From an uncultured Ruminococcus sp. (GTDB lineage Bacteria > Bacillota > Clostridia > Oscillospirales > Acutalibacteraceae), in assembly GCA_902776975.1 (NCBI GenBank), contig CACYSI010000003.1, positions 28,915-92,914 on the forward strand: 64,000 bases of DNA. Direction: 5' to 3'. The translations under genes were made by a program, and so were the position numbers. Numbering within the stretch: position 1 is the stretch's first letter; every line of letters starts with the position of its first letter. A model generated the notes under the pieces. It saw only the letters and a program-made list of their open reading frames with translations. It was not told where the DNA came from and did no database searches. Below, in pieces: positions 50,779 through 59,294 of the stretch.

Positions 50779-52323
50779 TTATATCTCTACTGTATTTACC
50801 TTCTCGAACTCGTCGGTGATCTCTTTTGACGGAGCCTTGGTGATCAGTGTTGCGATCACTGCTACGATCAGAGCCAGAGCGAAGCCCAGTACGAGGCTGT
50901 ACAGACCTGTAGTCTTGTACAGAGTCTGACCGCCGAAGGGGATGTAGTCCCACAGGATGACGGTGGCGAAGCCCGTTACCATACCGGCTATCGCGCCGGG
51001 CAGGTTAAAGCGCTTCCAGAACAGGCTCAGCAGGATGATCGGGCCGAACGCCGCGCCGAAGCCCGCCCACGCGTCTGATACCAGACCCATGACTGAGCTG
51101 TTGGGGTCGAGAGCGATGACGAAAGCTACGATCGCGACTACAATAACAGCGATCCTGCCTACGTTAAGCGCGCTCTTCTCGCTTGCGTCCTTCTTGATGA
51201 CGCCCTTATACATATCCTCGGATACGGCTGAGGCGGTTACCAGCAGCTGGCTGTCAGCCGTAGACATGATAGCCGCGAGGATGCCGCACAGGAAGATACC
51301 GCCGATGAATACGAGGAAGATATTGCTGCTGAATATCTGCTGGATGGTCTTGATGAATACTACCTCGGATTTGCCGCTCGCGACGAGATCCTCGCTGAGG
51401 AAGCCTCTCGCTACCAAGCCGAGGAAGGAAGCCGCGCCGAGGGACAGGATGACCCATACGATAGCGATGATGCGGCTCTTCTTGACCTCTTTGTCGCTCT
51501 TGATAGCCATGAAGCGGACAAGGATATGGGGCATACCGAAGTAACCGAGAGCCCAGCCGAGGTTTGAGATGATGGATATTGCGGTGATCGGCTTGCCCTC
51601 GCCGTCCTTCATCAGGCTCATAAAGCCCTGAGGATCGCTGATGCCCTTAGAGGCAAGAGCGCCGGGCAGGTCGCCGTTGATGCCGATGTAAGCGATGATC
51701 GGCACAGCCAGGATAGCTACCAGCATCAGCAGACCCTGGATGAAGTCTGTGTAGCATACAGCTTTAAAGCCGCCGAGCAGGGTGTATACGAGGATAACTA
51801 CCGCCGCGATGATCAGACCGATCATGTAGGCTGTGTGATCGTCCGCGCCTGTGCCGAATACGTTTGCGAAGAGCTTAGCGCCCGAAGCGAACGCCGAGGC
51901 GGTGTATACAGCGAAGAACACGATGACGATAAGCGAGGATACTATCTTGAGTACGCCCTTTTTATCGTGAAAACGGTTTTCAAAGAAGCTCGGTATAGTC
52001 AGCGAGTTGTTGGCGACTATAGTGTACTTGCGCAGTCTGCGGGCTACCAGGAACCAGTTGAGGATGGTACCTATCAAAAGACCGATGGCGATCCATACCT
52101 CGCCTGTACCGGCTACATAGATAGCGCCGGGCAGACCCATCAGCAGCCAGCCGCTCATATCGGACGCCTGAGCGCTGAGCGCGGCCGTCCACGAGCCGAG
52201 ACCTCTGCCGCCGAGGAAGTAGTCCTCGTTGTTGCTCTGCTTTGAGTTCAGCGCGCCGATGAGTATCATCATGCCCATGTAAACTACAAACGCAACAAGG
52301 ATGACGATCGTATTTGTTGACAT
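50779..52323 (-). CDS. putP: Sodium/proline symporter
   Basis: Solute:sodium symporter of 514 aa with about 13 transmembrane helices. Recognisable family stretches are EDYFLGGRGLGSWTAALSAQ, ASDMSGWLLMGLPGAIY (sodium-site helix), NSLTIPSFFENRF, LGGFKAVCYTDFIQGLLML and AAIMSTADSQLLVTASAV. The pattern fits PutP; other SSS transporters cannot be excluded for the substrate. The start 52323 follows GGAGGGAA; a start 7 codons earlier overlaps that site. Confidence 0.9.
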   Translation of the reverse strand: MSTNTIVILVAFVVYMGMMILIGALNSKQSNNEDYFLGGRGLGSWTAALSAQASDMSGWLLMGLPGAIYVAGTGEVWIAIGLLIGTILNWFLVARRLRKYTIVANNSLTIPSFFENRFHDKKGVLKIVSSLIVIVFFAVYTASAFASGAKLFANVFGTGADDHTAYMIGLIIAAVVILVYTLLGGFKAVCYTDFIQGLLMLVAILAVPIIAYIGINGDLPGALASKGISDPQGFMSLMKDGEGKPITAISIISNLGWALGYFGMPHILVRFMAIKSDKEVKKSRIIAIVWVILSLGAASFLGLVARGFLSEDLVASGKSEVVFIKTIQQIFSSNIFLVFIGGIFLCGILAAIMSTADSQLLVTASAVSEDMYKGVIKKDASEKSALNVGRIAVIVVAIVAFVIALDPNSSVMGLVSDAWAGFGAAFGPIILLSLFWKRFNLPGAIAGMVTGFATVILWDYIPFGGQTLYKTTGLYSLVLGFALALIVAVIATLITKAPSKEITDEFEKVNTVEI

Positions 52324-52344
52324 AAATTTCCCTCCAAAATACAT

Positions 52345-52373
52345 TATATATTGTTTTTTATTTGGATACGCAA
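52345..52373 (-). promoter_or_regulatory. Probable putP promoter and nearby dyad
   Basis: On the minus strand TTGCGT (52373-52368) and TATATA (52350-52345) have a 17-bp spacer. Just upstream, GCAC-TTTAAT-GTGC (52385-52398) is a small dyad that could be an operator. Confidence 0.5.
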
Positions 52374-52550
52374 GCTATATATTAGCACATTAAAGTGCAA
52401 AACGCAATACAGAACGAAGTATAGACTAAAATAAATACATTTGCATAAAAAACGACAAAAAAGTCTGTTATACAGTCAAAATTCCGATAGACCGAATAAC
52501 AGACTAATAAAAAAACTAAAAATAAAATACCTGCTGTGATGAAGACTGTT

Positions 52551-52680
52551 TTGAATTAGGAATCAGTAATGAGGAATGAGAAATTAAGGGAAACGCTGAC
52601 GCGTTTTTTGATTTTAAAAATCGGGTGCGGGCGAAGACCGCCATTAACTCCTAACTCCTAATTCCTAATTCCTCACTTAT
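52551..52680 (+). repeat. Hairpin repeat family A, complete copy
   Basis: Left array (GAATTAG, GGAATCA, GGAATGA), AAACGCTGACGCGTTT hairpin, GTGCGGGCGAAGACCGCC, and the inverse array (AACTCCT, AATTCCT). It ends at the tetR stop region. The remaining 52430-52550 is AT-rich with nothing I can name. Confidence 0.82.
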
Positions 52681-52688
52681 AAAAGTTC

Positions 52689-53273
52689 CTAATTGTTTCT
52701 GATCCCGCTCAAAAACAGCGGCATCACCGTGCCGGCGTACTCTGCCAGCGAGTACTCGCCGCCGTGCAGACACCAGTCGTACAGCATGGCTCTCTCGGCT
52801 ATCGCGTACAGCCGCACTATCTCGGCGGATGACTTTGTCTGTGTTATCTCGTGCCGCTCCTGTCCGAGCTTTACCAGCTTTTTGAGCAGGCGGTAGTATA
52901 CGCGGCTCTGGTCGAGCAGCTCTTTTTTGCCGCGTTTTGAGAGCTGTTGAGCGTACAGCCGCGAGAGCAGCTCTATGTCGATGTTGTTCTCTATCATCAT
53001 GAACAGCTCGCGCGAGAGAAAGATCATGTTGTCTATAGTGTTCAGACCGTAGTCTATCTTTTGTTCAAGCTCGCTGTACTTCTCGTCGAAGAGATAGGCG
53101 AGCGAGCCTATCAGACTGTCCTTGCTCTCGAAGTAGTGGTAAAACGAGCCTTTTGAAGTACCCGAAAGGCTGATTATCTCGTCTACCGTAGTGCTGTCAA
53201 AGCCCTGCTCATAGAACAGCTGCCACGCCGCCGATACTATCTTGCTCTTAGTCGGATTAGATGTTTTTTTCAT
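52689..53273 (-). CDS. TetR-family transcriptional regulator
   Basis: DNA-binding repressor of 194 aa. The N-terminal helix-turn-helix region reads KIVSAAWQLFYEQGFDSTTVDEI followed by SGTSKGSFYHYFESKDSL (about residues 35-52), a strong TetR signature. The C-terminal ligand-binding half is helical with no recognised ligand. Start 53273 has AAAGGA 10 nt upstream; an ATG 8 codons earlier has none. Its promoter overlaps an 11-mer also found upstream of putP, hinting at shared control. Confidence 0.9.
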   Translation of the reverse strand: MKKTSNPTKSKIVSAAWQLFYEQGFDSTTVDEIISLSGTSKGSFYHYFESKDSLIGSLAYLFDEKYSELEQKIDYGLNTIDNMIFLSRELFMMIENNIDIELLSRLYAQQLSKRGKKELLDQSRVYYRLLKKLVKLGQERHEITQTKSSAEIVRLYAIAERAMLYDWCLHGGEYSLAEYAGTVMPLFLSGIRNN

Positions 53274-53309
53274 TTTACGGACATCCTTTGCGGTCATATT
53301 CTGTACTTT

Positions 53310-53338
53310 ATTCTATACTTCGGTACATACGCTGTCAA
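53310..53338 (-). promoter_or_regulatory. Sigma-A promoter of the TetR gene
   Basis: On the minus strand TTGACA (53338-53333) and TAGAAT (53315-53310) with a 17-bp spacer. TCTATACTTCG (53312-53322, plus strand) overlaps the -10. Confidence 0.78.
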
Positions 53339-53367
53339 GATTATATTCTCAAAATTCCCCTGTAATA

Positions 53368-53396
53368 TTGTAAAAGGCGCTTTATTGTAGTATAAT
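53368..53396 (+). promoter_or_regulatory. Sigma-A promoter of alr
   Basis: TTGTAA (53368-53373) and TATAAT (53391-53396) with a 17-bp spacer, 32 bp before the chosen start. Confidence 0.78.
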
Positions 53397-53428
53397 AACT
53401 TTATATATGTAAATATGAGGTGGTCGAT

Positions 53429-54637
53429 TTGGAAAAAAACCTTATTTTCACCCGCCGACTGTGGGCGGAGATAAATATGGACTGTATTCGCTCTAATTTT
53501 GAAGCGGTACGCGGAGCTATAGGCGACGAAGTCAAGCTGTGCTGTGTAGTCAAGGCTGACGGCTACGGTCACGGAGCTGTAGAGATATGCAGGCTCTACC
53601 ATGAGCTCGGAGTGGATTTTTTAGCTGTTTCAAACCTCGATGAGGCTCTCGAGCTCAGGCGCGCCGATATCACCGAGCCTATACTGATACTCGGCTATAC
53701 TCCCGCCAACCGATGCCGGGATCTTTGCAGACAGAACATCAGTCAGGCGGTGTACAGCCTCGATTACGCTCGTGAGCTGTCGGCTCAGTGCGAGGCTCTG
53801 GGCGCCCGTGTCAAGGCTCACATCAAGGTCGATACCGGCATGAGCAGGATAGGCTTTATGTGTCAGGAGTTCCCGAGAGATAATAATTCTATTGAAGAAA
53901 TAAAAGAGGCGTGCAAGCTGCCTCATTTGATCCCCGAGGGCATATTCACTCACTTTGCCGTGGCGGATGACGGCGACAGCGGCGAGAGCTACACGCTCGG
54001 GCAGTACAGCTGCTTCATGCGCACGGTGGACGAGCTCGAGAGCGCGGGCATACACTTTGAGCTGCGCCACTGCTCTAACTCGGGCGCAGTGATGGACTAT
54101 CCGTCTATGAGGCTCGATATGGTTCGCGCAGGTATCATCCTCTACGGCTACGCGCCGTCCGATAAGATGCGCGGCGAGCTTGAGCTTGAGCCCGCCATGA
54201 GGCTCAAGACCCTCATATCCCATATCAAGACTGTCAAGGCGGGCACTACCGTAAGCTACGGCAGGACCTTCACCGCCGAGCGCGATATGCGCATAGCCAC
54301 CGTGCCTGCCGGATATGCCGACGGCTACATACGCGCGTACGCAAAGGACGGTTATATGTTCGTCTGGGACAAGACCAAGAAGTTCGGCAGAAACTGTAAG
54401 ATAATAGGTCGTATCTGCATGGATCAGACCATGCTGGATGTGACCGACTTTCCCGAGGCTGAGGTCGGCAACATTGTGGTAGTATTCGGCAACGGTAAGG
54501 ACGGCGAGCCTACCGCCGAGGATGTGGCGAGCTGGGGCGATACCATCAGCTACGAGGTTCTGTGCAACGTATCAAAGCGCGTACCCCGCCTCTACCGTAC
54601 CAATTGGATCACGGGCAACGTGGTATACAAAATATAG
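53429..54637 (+). CDS. alr: Alanine racemase
   Basis: PLP enzyme (402 aa) making D-alanine for the cell wall. The PLP lysine lies in CVVKADGYGHGAVEI (about residue 42). HIKVDTGMSRIGF, LDMVRAGIILYGYAP and the catalytic tyrosine in TVSYGRTFTA follow, with GRICMDQTMLDVTD near the C-terminus. The TTG start at 53429 follows GAGGTGG; the GTG at 53420 lies within that site. It may be co-transcribed with polA. Confidence 0.95.
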   Translation: MEKNLIFTRRLWAEINMDCIRSNFEAVRGAIGDEVKLCCVVKADGYGHGAVEICRLYHELGVDFLAVSNLDEALELRRADITEPILILGYTPANRCRDLCRQNISQAVYSLDYARELSAQCEALGARVKAHIKVDTGMSRIGFMCQEFPRDNNSIEEIKEACKLPHLIPEGIFTHFAVADDGDSGESYTLGQYSCFMRTVDELESAGIHFELRHCSNSGAVMDYPSMRLDMVRAGIILYGYAPSDKMRGELELEPAMRLKTLISHIKTVKAGTTVSYGRTFTAERDMRIATVPAGYADGYIRAYAKDGYMFVWDKTKKFGRNCKIIGRICMDQTMLDVTDFPEAEVGNIVVVFGNGKDGEPTAEDVASWGDTISYEVLCNVSKRVPRLYRTNWITGNVVYKI

Positions 54638-54668
54638 TTGATAGTTGGTAGTTGGTGGTTGGTAGTTA
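54638..54668 (+). repeat. Short heptad array between alr and polA
   Basis: ATAGTTGGTAGTTGGTGG then TTGGTAGTTA: four imperfect seven-base units of the GGTAGTT type. It lies in the 54-bp alr-polA gap just upstream of the polA ribosome site. Confidence 0.7.
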
Positions 54669-54691
54669 AATAATGCAGGGAAGGCTGAATT

Positions 54692-57244
54692 ATGAAACTT
54701 TTAGTAGTAGACGGAAACAGCATACTCAACCGGGCGTTCTACGGCGTCAAGCCGCTGACGACTAAGGACGGTATGTTTACAAACGCGATATACGGCTTTT
54801 TGACCATGTTCGAGCGCATGAAGGCTGATGTACAGCCCGACGCCGTGGCGATAGCCTTTGACCTTAAGACTAAGACCTTTCGCCATAAGGCTTACGATCA
54901 GTACAAGGCTAACCGCAAGGGTATGCCTGAAGAGCTGCATATGCAGATGGCGCCCTTAAAGGAGCTTTTAGGCTGTCTCGGCTACCGCATAGTCACCTGT
55001 GAGGGCTATGAGGCTGACGATATCCTCGGTACCCTGTCCAAGAAGTGCGCCGATACAGGCAACACCTGCGTCATAGCTACAGGTGACCGCGACAGCCTCC
55101 AGCTCGTCAACGACAGCGTGTCGGTACGCCTCGCCAAAAACCTCAACGGCACTATGATGTACACTCCCGAGATCGTAAAGGAGGAGTACGGCGTAGAGCC
55201 GAAGAAGCTCATCGAGGTCAAGGCGATACAGGGCGACAGCTCAGATAACATCCCCGGTGTAGCCGGCATAGGTCCAAAGGGAGCTACCGAGCTGATCTCC
55301 AAGTACGGCGATATCGACTATATCTATGAGCATTTAGACGAGCTTGACATCAAACCGGGTATGCGGGCTAAGCTCGAGAAGTCTAAGGACGACTGCTACA
55401 TGAGCCGCATGCTCGGCGAGATATGCCTCACGGCTCCCGTAGATACCGACCTCGACGGCTACAAGCCGACAGAAGGCGACAGAGCCGCCGCCGCGAGACT
55501 GATGGCTCGGCTCGAGCTGTTCTCTCTTATCAAGAAGTTCGGCCTTGAGATAGGGGAGGAGAAGACGGCAGAGCAGGACGCTCAGCGGAGCTTCAAGATA
55601 GCAGCCGCTTTCAGTGAAACGGTCGATAAAATTCTCTCAGAGAATAATAATATATATATAAAAATAGAATTCGATACACTTGTATCGGTGGCTTATATTT
55701 CCACAGAAGAAATATTATATATCGTTAGTTCTATAGAAGAAATAAAAAAGATATTGAGCAGCGGCAAAAAGCTCTACACCGACGACAGCAAGCCGATTTT
55801 CGCTTACTGTGACAAAGAGGGTATAGACGCGGATATCGCCTTCGACGCCTCGCTCGCCGCCTATCTGCTCAGCCCGTCATCGTCGAGCTATACTCTCGAC
55901 CGTCTGTGCGCCGAGTACAGCATACCCGTGGCGGTATGTGAGGACGGCTTTGAGGGCGATGGATACATCCACGCTCTGCCCGCTCTGTGCAGACGGCTTG
56001 CCGACGATATCCATGAGATCGCTAACGACAAGCTCCTGTATGAGATCGAGATACCCCTGTCGAGAGTCCTCGCGAGGATGGAAAATCTCGGATTTGCCGT
56101 CGATGTAGAGGGCATACGCGCATACGGCGAGCAGCTCGGCACAGAGGTCGCCCGGCTGCAGCAGTCTATCTATGACGATGTAGGCTATGAGTTCAACATC
56201 AATTCACCCAAGCAGCTCGCGGCAGCGCTGTTTGAAGAGCTCAATCTCCCTACCCGCAAAAAGACAAAGAGCGGTTATTCGACCAACGCCGAGGTGCTCG
56301 AGAGCCTTTTGCCTCTGCATCCGGTCATATCAAAGATACTTGAGTACCGCACCGTAGCTAAGCTCAAATCCACCTACTGTGACTCGCTGGTTGACAAGGT
56401 CGCGTCCGACGGACGTATACACTCGTCCTTCAACCAGACCGAGACCCGTACAGGGCGTATCAGCTCCACAGAGCCTAATTTGCAGAACATCCCCGTGCGT
56501 ACCGAGCGCGGCAGAGAGTTCAGACGCTTTTTCAAAGCTCGCGAGGGCTGTGTCCTCGTTGACGCCGACTACTCTCAGATCGAGCTCAGAGTTCTCGCGC
56601 ATATATCGGGCGACGCCGCTATGCGTCAGGCGTTCACGGATAATGTGGATATCCATACAGTCACCGCGTCCGAAGTGTTCGGAGTGCCCGTAGATATGGT
56701 CACGCCGCTCATGCGCTCACGCGCCAAGGCGGTCAACTTCGGCATAGTCTACGGCATCGGAGCTTTCTCACTGTCTAAGGACATAGGCGTCACCGTGCGC
56801 GAGGCTCAAAAGTATATAGACAACTATCTCGCTCACTTCTCGTCGGTTGACAGCTATATGAAAGAGGTCATCGAGCGGGCTAAGTCCGACGGATATGTCA
56901 GCACGCTCGAGGGCAGACGGCGTTATCTGCCGGAGCTGTCCGCCTCTAACCGCAACACAAGAGCTTTCGGCGAGAGGGTCGCCCGCAACGCTCCTATCCA
57001 GGGCACCGCCGCCGATATCATCAAGATAGCCATGGTCCGTGTGGATGAAAGGCTGAAGAGAGAAGGATTAGAGGCGCGCCTCATACTTCAGGTACACGAT
57101 GAGCTGATAGTCGAGGCTCCCGCCTTTGAGAGCATGCAGGTAGCTATGCTCCTGCAGGAAGAGATGGAGAACGCGGTCAAGCTCAGCGTACCGCTCATAG
57201 CCGAGGCGTCAATGGGCGAGACATGGTACGACGCGAAGGGTTGA
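54692..57244 (+). CDS. polA: DNA polymerase I
   Basis: Repair and Okazaki-processing polymerase of 850 aa. Residues 1-290 are the 5' nuclease domain (VVDGNSILNRAFYGVKPL, YEADDILGTL, ATGDRDSLQLV, IQGDSSDNIPGVAGIGPKGA). The middle 3'-5' exonuclease-like domain (about 300-450) lacks the DxE proofreading motif, as in many Gram-positives. The polymerase domain has motif A DADYSQIELRVLAHIS, motif B RSRAKAVNFGIVYGIGAFSL and motif C LQVHDELIVEAP. A ~130-bp AT-rich patch (about 55620-55760) encodes the start of the dead exonuclease domain. Confidence 0.97.
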   Translation: MKLLVVDGNSILNRAFYGVKPLTTKDGMFTNAIYGFLTMFERMKADVQPDAVAIAFDLKTKTFRHKAYDQYKANRKGMPEELHMQMAPLKELLGCLGYRIVTCEGYEADDILGTLSKKCADTGNTCVIATGDRDSLQLVNDSVSVRLAKNLNGTMMYTPEIVKEEYGVEPKKLIEVKAIQGDSSDNIPGVAGIGPKGATELISKYGDIDYIYEHLDELDIKPGMRAKLEKSKDDCYMSRMLGEICLTAPVDTDLDGYKPTEGDRAAAARLMARLELFSLIKKFGLEIGEEKTAEQDAQRSFKIAAAFSETVDKILSENNNIYIKIEFDTLVSVAYISTEEILYIVSSIEEIKKILSSGKKLYTDDSKPIFAYCDKEGIDADIAFDASLAAYLLSPSSSSYTLDRLCAEYSIPVAVCEDGFEGDGYIHALPALCRRLADDIHEIANDKLLYEIEIPLSRVLARMENLGFAVDVEGIRAYGEQLGTEVARLQQSIYDDVGYEFNINSPKQLAAALFEELNLPTRKKTKSGYSTNAEVLESLLPLHPVISKILEYRTVAKLKSTYCDSLVDKVASDGRIHSSFNQTETRTGRISSTEPNLQNIPVRTERGREFRRFFKAREGCVLVDADYSQIELRVLAHISGDAAMRQAFTDNVDIHTVTASEVFGVPVDMVTPLMRSRAKAVNFGIVYGIGAFSLSKDIGVTVREAQKYIDNYLAHFSSVDSYMKEVIERAKSDGYVSTLEGRRRYLPELSASNRNTRAFGERVARNAPIQGTAADIIKIAMVRVDERLKREGLEARLILQVHDELIVEAPAFESMQVAMLLQEEMENAVKLSVPLIAEASMGETWYDAKG

Positions 57245-57247
57245 TTC

Positions 57248-57320
57248 AGTCGGTAGTTGGTAGTTAGTGGTTAGTGGTTAGTGGCTAGTGGCTAGTGGTT
57301 AGTAGTTGGTAGTTAGCAGT
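57248..57320 (+). repeat. Heptad array (TTAGTGG type) between polA and the phosphatase gene
   Basis: About ten imperfect seven-base units: GGTAGTT, GGTTAGT, GGCTAGT and variants in direct order. The array forms most of the 90-bp gap and ends 14 nt before the AAGGAG site of the next gene. Confidence 0.85.
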
Positions 57321-57334
57321 AAGGAGTATATTGT

Positions 57335-57790
57335 ATGAAAAAAGTATTATTTGTTTGTACAGGCAACACCTGCCGCAGTCCCATGGCAGAGGTTATATTC
57401 AATTCATTGGCAGCCCAAAAGGGGCTCGAATGGCGCGCCGAGAGCGCCGGTGTGGCTGCTATAGGCGACAGACCCGCCTCACAAAACGCGATTCAGGCTG
57501 TAGCCGAGATAGGTCTCGACCTCAGTACGCACAGTACGCGCTTTTTACCGTATGTCGATCTTAATCAGTTCAGCCTGTTCGTTGGGCTCAGCGAGGAGCA
57601 CGCCGATATCCTGCGCTCTCTCGGTATACCCGATGAGCTTGTCAGAGTGCTGCGCAGAGCGCCTAACAAAGATGATAAGTACGATCTGCGTATGGATATA
57701 GTAGACCCTTACGGCGGCGATATCAACGCGTACCGCAAATGCCGTGATGATATAGCCGGCGCCGTTGAATCGCTGATCTCCACCCTATGA
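57335..57790 (+). CDS. Low-molecular-weight protein-tyrosine phosphatase family protein
   Basis: Protein of 151 aa. The N-terminal P-loop VLFVCTGNTCRSPMAE carries the nucleophilic Cys (residue 9) and Arg; the general acid lies in IVDPYGG near residue 128. It resembles YwlE-type phosphatases that act on phospho-arginine or phospho-tyrosine; Thr in CTGNTCRS is the YwlE feature, so arginine phosphatase is possible. Its stop overlaps the rimI start. Confidence 0.88.
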   Translation: MKKVLFVCTGNTCRSPMAEVIFNSLAAQKGLEWRAESAGVAAIGDRPASQNAIQAVAEIGLDLSTHSTRFLPYVDLNQFSLFVGLSEEHADILRSLGIPDELVRVLRRAPNKDDKYDLRMDIVDPYGGDINAYRKCRDDIAGAVESLISTL

Positions 57791-58233
57791 CGATACGCGG
57801 TATGCTCCCCGATGACGTCGGAGAGGTCAAGGCTCTGCTCGACGCTTGCTTCGGCTCGTCGGCGTGGTCCGAGCAGTCGATACTGTCTGAGCTTGAAAAG
57901 CCCGATTCATACTGTACAGTAGCCGTAAAAGACGGCGTTATCGTCGGTTATCTCGCCTTTGAGCAGATCGCCGACGAGGGCAGTATCATCGAGATCGCGG
58001 TACTCCCCGACTGCCGCAGACAGGGCATAGCAAAGAGACTTATAGAGAGCGCATCGGACTCCTCGGAAGGGCTCAGCGAGGTCTTTTTGGAGGTGCGGGA
58101 GAGCAACATGCCCGCCGTAGCTTTGTATGAAGGGCTCGGCTTTGAGCGGATAGCTCTCAGGCGCGATTACTATGACGCGCCCAAAGAAAACGCAATTATA
58201 ATGAGGAAAGTATATGAGAATTCTTGCGATTGA
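57787..58233 (+). CDS. rimI: Ribosomal-protein-alanine N-acetyltransferase-like GNAT
   Basis: GNAT acetyltransferase of 148 aa with the acetyl-CoA loop AVLPDCRRQGIAKRLIES and the RimI-like EVFLEVRESNMPAVALYEGLGFERIALRRDYY. Overlaps its upstream neighbour by 4 nt and tsaD by 20 nt. rimI next to tsaD is a widely conserved arrangement. Substrate not determined from sequence. Confidence 0.88.
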   Translation: MTIRGMLPDDVGEVKALLDACFGSSAWSEQSILSELEKPDSYCTVAVKDGVIVGYLAFEQIADEGSIIEIAVLPDCRRQGIAKRLIESASDSSEGLSEVFLEVRESNMPAVALYEGLGFERIALRRDYYDAPKENAIIMRKVYENSCD

Positions 58234-59236
58234 AAGCAGCTGTGACGAGACTGCCGCGGCTGTTGTAGAGGACGGCAGAAACGTCCTCTCAAATATAGTA
58301 GCCTCTCAGGTAGAGGAGCATAAGCTGTACGGAGGCGTGGTTCCCGAGATAGCCTCGCGCCGCCATGCCGAGGCGATAGTCGGCGTAGTGGATGAGGCGT
58401 TAAGCGCCGCCGACTGCACGCTCGACGATATAGACGCGGTAGCCGTGACCTACGCTCCCGGACTCATCGGAGCGCTGCTTGTCGGGGTGAACTTCGCCAA
58501 GGGTCTTTCGCTCGCGGCGGATAAGCCGCTGATACCGGTTCATCACCTGAGATCACATATAGCGTCTAATTATATTTCACATAAAAAATTAAAGCCACCG
58601 TTTCTGTGCCTCGTTGTATCGGGCGGACACAGTCATATCGTAGAGGTCAGGGACTACACCGATATGAAGGTCATCGGCAGGACCCGCGATGACGCGGCAG
58701 GAGAGGCGTTCGACAAGGCTGCCCGCGCCATGGGCATACCTTATCCCGGCGGCGTAGAGCTCGATAAGATTGCCGAGAGCGGCGACGACAGCGCTTTTTC
58801 GATGCCTAAGCCCCATGTGGACGGTTCTGAGTATGACTTCTCTTTCTCGGGGTTGAAGACCGCCGTGATCAATCTGATACATAGCCGCGAGCAAAAGGGC
58901 GAGGATATCCCCGTAGCTGATATCTGCGCCTCATACCGCAGGGCTGTGGTCGGATGTCTGACAGACAACTTTTTGAAAGCCGCGTTCGATCTCGGTTATA
59001 CTACTCTTGTGACCGCGGGCGGAGTATCCGCCAACTCTCTGCTCAGACGGGAGCTTGAAGAGAGGTGCAGGGGCAGGTTCGATCTCTATATGCCCGACAA
59101 GTACCTGTGCGGCGACAACGGCGCAATGGTAGGCGCTCAGGGCTACTATGAATATCTTGCGGGGCATACCGCGGGCAGTGATCTTAACGCCGCGGCGACC
59201 CTGCCTATCAGCGAAAACATCAACAGCGGCAAGTGA
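58214..59236 (+). CDS. tsaD: tRNA N6-adenosine threonylcarbamoyltransferase
   Basis: Catalytic subunit for t6A37 on ANN-decoding tRNAs, 340 aa. It begins ILAIESSCDETAAAVVEDG and has GGVVPEIASRRHAE, then HHLRSH (residues 110-115), where the two metal histidines match the family although the usual HxEGH reads HLRSH. VSGGHSHIVEV, DDAAGEAFDKAARAMG and VTAGGVSANSLLR follow. The start overlaps the rimI end. The tsaB and tsaE partners are not in the window. Confidence 0.96.
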   Translation: MRILAIESSCDETAAAVVEDGRNVLSNIVASQVEEHKLYGGVVPEIASRRHAEAIVGVVDEALSAADCTLDDIDAVAVTYAPGLIGALLVGVNFAKGLSLAADKPLIPVHHLRSHIASNYISHKKLKPPFLCLVVSGGHSHIVEVRDYTDMKVIGRTRDDAAGEAFDKAARAMGIPYPGGVELDKIAESGDDSAFSMPKPHVDGSEYDFSFSGLKTAVINLIHSREQKGEDIPVADICASYRRAVVGCLTDNFLKAAFDLGYTTLVTAGGVSANSLLRRELEERCRGRFDLYMPDKYLCGDNGAMVGAQGYYEYLAGHTAGSDLNAAATLPISENINSGK

Positions 59237-59294
59237 GCCGTTCGGTGACTGACATCGCAGACGCTCACATTCCGCCGCTTCAACGGAGGTTACG

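Noticed and set aside
54992-55760. Inactivated polA because of the missing proofreading motif
   Set aside because: Loss of the DxE exonuclease motif is common in Gram-positive DNA polymerase I; nuclease and polymerase motifs are intact.
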